Assembly: GCA_934636465.1 (NCBI GenBank)
Contig: CAKUAR010000010.1
Coordinates: forward strand, 1-64,000
Direction: 5' to 3'
DNA from: an uncultured Muribaculaceae bacterium
Lineage (GTDB): Bacteria; Bacteroidota; Bacteroidia; Bacteroidales; Muribaculaceae
DNA length: 64,000 bases
The notes below the pieces were generated by a model. It saw nothing but the letters and a program-made list of their open reading frames with translations, did not search any database and was not told the origin of the DNA. The position numbers were made by a program, and so were the translations under genes. Positions 61,981-64,000 of this stretch are shown here, piece after piece. How positions within the stretch are numbered: position 1 is the first letter of the stretch; every line of letters starts with the position of its first letter.

Positions 61981-63810
61981 TTATTGGTTCAGTGAATTAA
62001 CCACAGCCTGATTTATTTCGCGCAAGCGTTTCTCGTCCATCTTAATCACCTTGCGGTCGTATGTCATGATGCCGTTCACCTCGGTTTCGCAGTCTGTTGT
62101 CTGCGTATAGACGCCTGCGCAATAGCCCTTGTGAGCCAGTTCTATCAGCTGCTTGGCAAACACTTCATACTTGTCAGTCACCTCTTTCGAGCTGTTGAAT
62201 TTCACATATCCCCAGTTGTCTTTACTCTGCACCCACAGGTGTCCTTCCACAGGGAATCCAATGCCGCCAAACTCGCCAATGGCATTCACCTTGCGCGCGT
62301 CAAACAGAAATGACTTTGGCTCTGGATAGTGGTGCAGGTCGAGAATGTCGCCTTCCATGCTGAAGTTGCCTCCACTGGCAGGGTTAATCAAGTGATATGG
62401 ATCATATTTCTGGGTCCATTTCACCACCTCGTCGGTCTTAAACTGGCCCCAAGCCTCGTTGAATGGCACCCACACGCTTATGCACGGATAAGAGCGGAAG
62501 TTATCAATGATGTCTTTCCATTCTTTGTAGTAAGTTTCCTCGCTCTCTGCCGAGCGGTTTGACTTGTCTCCACCATAGAACGCGTCTTTATATTTCCACG
62601 GCTGCGATTTGCCGTAATCGCCCGACGGCATGTCTTGCCACACAATTATGCCCTCTTTGTCGCAATAGTTATACCAAGTTGCCGGCTCCACCTTTATGTG
62701 CTTGCGTATCATGTTGAAGCCCCACTCTTTTGTCTTTTTTATGTCATAAACCATTGCCTCATAGCTTGGAGCTGTGTAGAGTCCATCAGGCCACCAGCCC
62801 TGATCAAGCGGACCAAACTCAAATATGTCTTTGCCGTTGAGCTGCATGCGCATCACACCGTTTTTGTCGCGTCGTGTTGTGTATTTGCGCATTGCCACAT
62901 AACTCTTCACTTGGTCCACCACCTTGCCGTTTTCCGTAAGGCTCACCACCATGTCATACAGGTTTGGTGCATCGGGCGACCAAAGCTTCACGTTCTTTGG
63001 CATATCCACAATCACCTTCTCACCGTTGATTGCCTTGCCTTCAGCCACCACTTTGCCGTTTTCAAGCACTTTCACCTGGGCCATCATGCCACAAGGCACG
63101 CCAGCCTTTGCCACGTCCACAGTCACCTGGTTGGCATCTACGTTTGGCACAATCACAAGGTTACTTATGTGCGTCTTTGCCACAGGCTCTATCCACACCG
63201 TCTGCCAAATGCCGCTCACTGGTGTGTACCAAATGCCTTCTGGTTTCAATCTTTGCTTTCCGCATGGCTGATAGCCGTCGGTAGTGGGGTCAAACACTTT
63301 CACCACCACCTCGTTCTCGCCTTTACGCAAAGCTGCTGTCACGTTAAAGCCAAATGGAGTGTAGCCGCCCTCATGACTGCCCACTTTCACCCCGTTCACC
63401 CACACGTCGCTGCGCCAATCCACAGCGCCAAAGTTGAGCATCACGTCTTTACCGTTCCAGCTCGAAGGCACCTTGAATGTGCGTTTGTACCACAATTCCT
63501 GTTTGCTGCTAAGCGATTTTCCCACGCCCGACAAGCTCGACTCCACACAAAATGGCACCAATATGTTGCCGTCATATTTCTCCGGAGTTGCCTTGCCTTT
63601 GTCGGTGATTGCATAATTCCACAATCCGTTAAGGTTTTGCCACTCGCCACGCACCATAAGTGGTCGGGGGTACACGTTCCACACATCTTTTGGGTTTACA
63701 CTTTTTGCCCACTCTGTCTTAATTTTGTCACCCACAGGGGCATAATTTTGGGCGCTGCCGGTGGCTGCAAACATTGCCAGCACCGCTGCCCATAAAACCA
63801 TTTTCTTCAT
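61981..63810 (-). CDS. Secreted GH2-family glycoside hydrolase
   Basis: The 609-residue protein has a signal peptide (MVLWAAVLAMFAATGSA) and the GH2 order: a sugar-binding jelly roll (LNGLWNYAI; VPFCVESSLSGVG; WYKRTFKVPSSW; NFGAVDWRSDVWVNGVKVG), an Ig-like domain and a TIM barrel. The acid/base is Glu452 in PFNEAWGQ and the nucleophile probably Glu513 in AIGEFGG. It is short for a GH2 beta-galactosidase (about 1000), lacking the C-terminal domains, and belongs to the compact secreted group often seen in polysaccharide loci. The substrate may be a beta-galactoside, beta-glucuronide or arabinoside; sequence alone does not decide it. It is coupled with galM. Confidence 0.9.
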   Translation of the reverse strand: MKKMVLWAAVLAMFAATGSAQNYAPVGDKIKTEWAKSVNPKDVWNVYPRPLMVRGEWQNLNGLWNYAITDKGKATPEKYDGNILVPFCVESSLSGVGKSLSSKQELWYKRTFKVPSSWNGKDVMLNFGAVDWRSDVWVNGVKVGSHEGGYTPFGFNVTAALRKGENEVVVKVFDPTTDGYQPCGKQRLKPEGIWYTPVSGIWQTVWIEPVAKTHISNLVIVPNVDANQVTVDVAKAGVPCGMMAQVKVLENGKVVAEGKAINGEKVIVDMPKNVKLWSPDAPNLYDMVVSLTENGKVVDQVKSYVAMRKYTTRRDKNGVMRMQLNGKDIFEFGPLDQGWWPDGLYTAPSYEAMVYDIKKTKEWGFNMIRKHIKVEPATWYNYCDKEGIIVWQDMPSGDYGKSQPWKYKDAFYGGDKSNRSAESEETYYKEWKDIIDNFRSYPCISVWVPFNEAWGQFKTDEVVKWTQKYDPYHLINPASGGNFSMEGDILDLHHYPEPKSFLFDARKVNAIGEFGGIGFPVEGHLWVQSKDNWGYVKFNSSKEVTDKYEVFAKQLIELAHKGYCAGVYTQTTDCETEVNGIMTYDRKVIKMDEKRLREINQAVVNSLNQ

Positions 63811-64000
63811 ACGGCTGATTTCTGTTTTTATTATTTGTTTTTTAATATGTTAATTGCTAAAAATAAAGAAAGCGTAGATTTTGGTTCTGTCAAGCTCCAT
63901 GCCTGCCATAGTTCCACAAGCTGTGTGTCACCGGCACACATTCTTTTCTTGATTTATGCCACAAAAAGACATGTTTTTTCAAGTTTTTATATGTTCTGTT
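63811..64000. other. Sequence upstream of the GH2 gene to the window end
   Basis: No gene starts or ends here. A small palindrome, GTGTG-tcaccgg-CACAC, lies near 63920-63940, and no Bacteroidetes -7 motif was found on the minus strand, so the GH2-galM promoter may be of another type or lie beyond the window. Confidence 0.4.

Noticed and set aside
62635..63795. Long plus-strand frame of 386 codons antisense to the GH2 gene
   Set aside because: His/Val-rich shadow translation; the GH2 frame has full catalytic motifs.

Overview
The window looks like the chromosome of a Bacteroidales bacterium, most likely a gut Prevotella- or Muribaculaceae-like species; the family is an inference, the order is well supported. 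Intergenic regions repeatedly carry the Bacteroidetes promoter pair, TTTG about 19-21 bases before TAnnTTTG, and Shine-Dalgarno sequences are mostly weak. Gene content also fits: a short primary sigma factor without region 1.1, a type IX secretion (gliding-type) C-terminal domain, a TPR lipidome-independent envelope protein, and the block DUF1599 / DoxX-like / tpiA / SPOR / folE. No rRNA, insertion sequence, prophage or CRISPR array was seen.

Layout. 1-7735 is an AT-richer accessory segment. A plus-strand pair (AAA+ ATPase and a large subtilase) converges on a minus-strand set of five overlapping or closely spaced genes built around a MoxR/RavA-type AAA+ ATPase that has no visible VWA partner. 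From about 8100 the core chromosome begins: periplasmic protease DegP/DegQ, primary sigma factor RpoD, leuC followed by an unusual leuD-leuA fusion, an ornithine-cyclodeaminase-family gene, and pyrK-pyrD. After an XRE regulator and a gene-poor AT-rich stretch come uvrA, a type IX cargo-like protein, purL, purH, and the cell-shape cluster mreB-mreC-mreD-mrdA-rodA.

34978-43239 is all on the minus strand: a DPP IV-like peptidase, miaA and uraA in one unit, then etfB-etfA-acyl-CoA dehydrogenase in another. rarA and a secreted protein follow, each preceded by a copy of the same promoter-bearing repeat. nhaC, a TonB-like protein and a tRNA cluster (three tRNA-Gly in exact 122-base units, then tRNA-Leu) lie next, and then the folE to DUF1599 operon.

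53080-53670 has no convincing protein gene but holds two divergent candidate structured RNAs. The plus-strand one folds into a long 6S-like rod and carries a copy of the promoter sequence on one arm. A secreted protein and a hairpin-rich repeat separate these from thrS-infC-rpmI-rplT. The window ends with a TPR protein, a lipoprotein aldose epimerase and a secreted GH2 glycosidase, all on the minus strand.

The most interesting items are the two RNAs, the AAA+/subtilase pair with its MoxR neighbour operon, and the LeuD-LeuA fusion. All family assignments come from reading motifs; no search was run.
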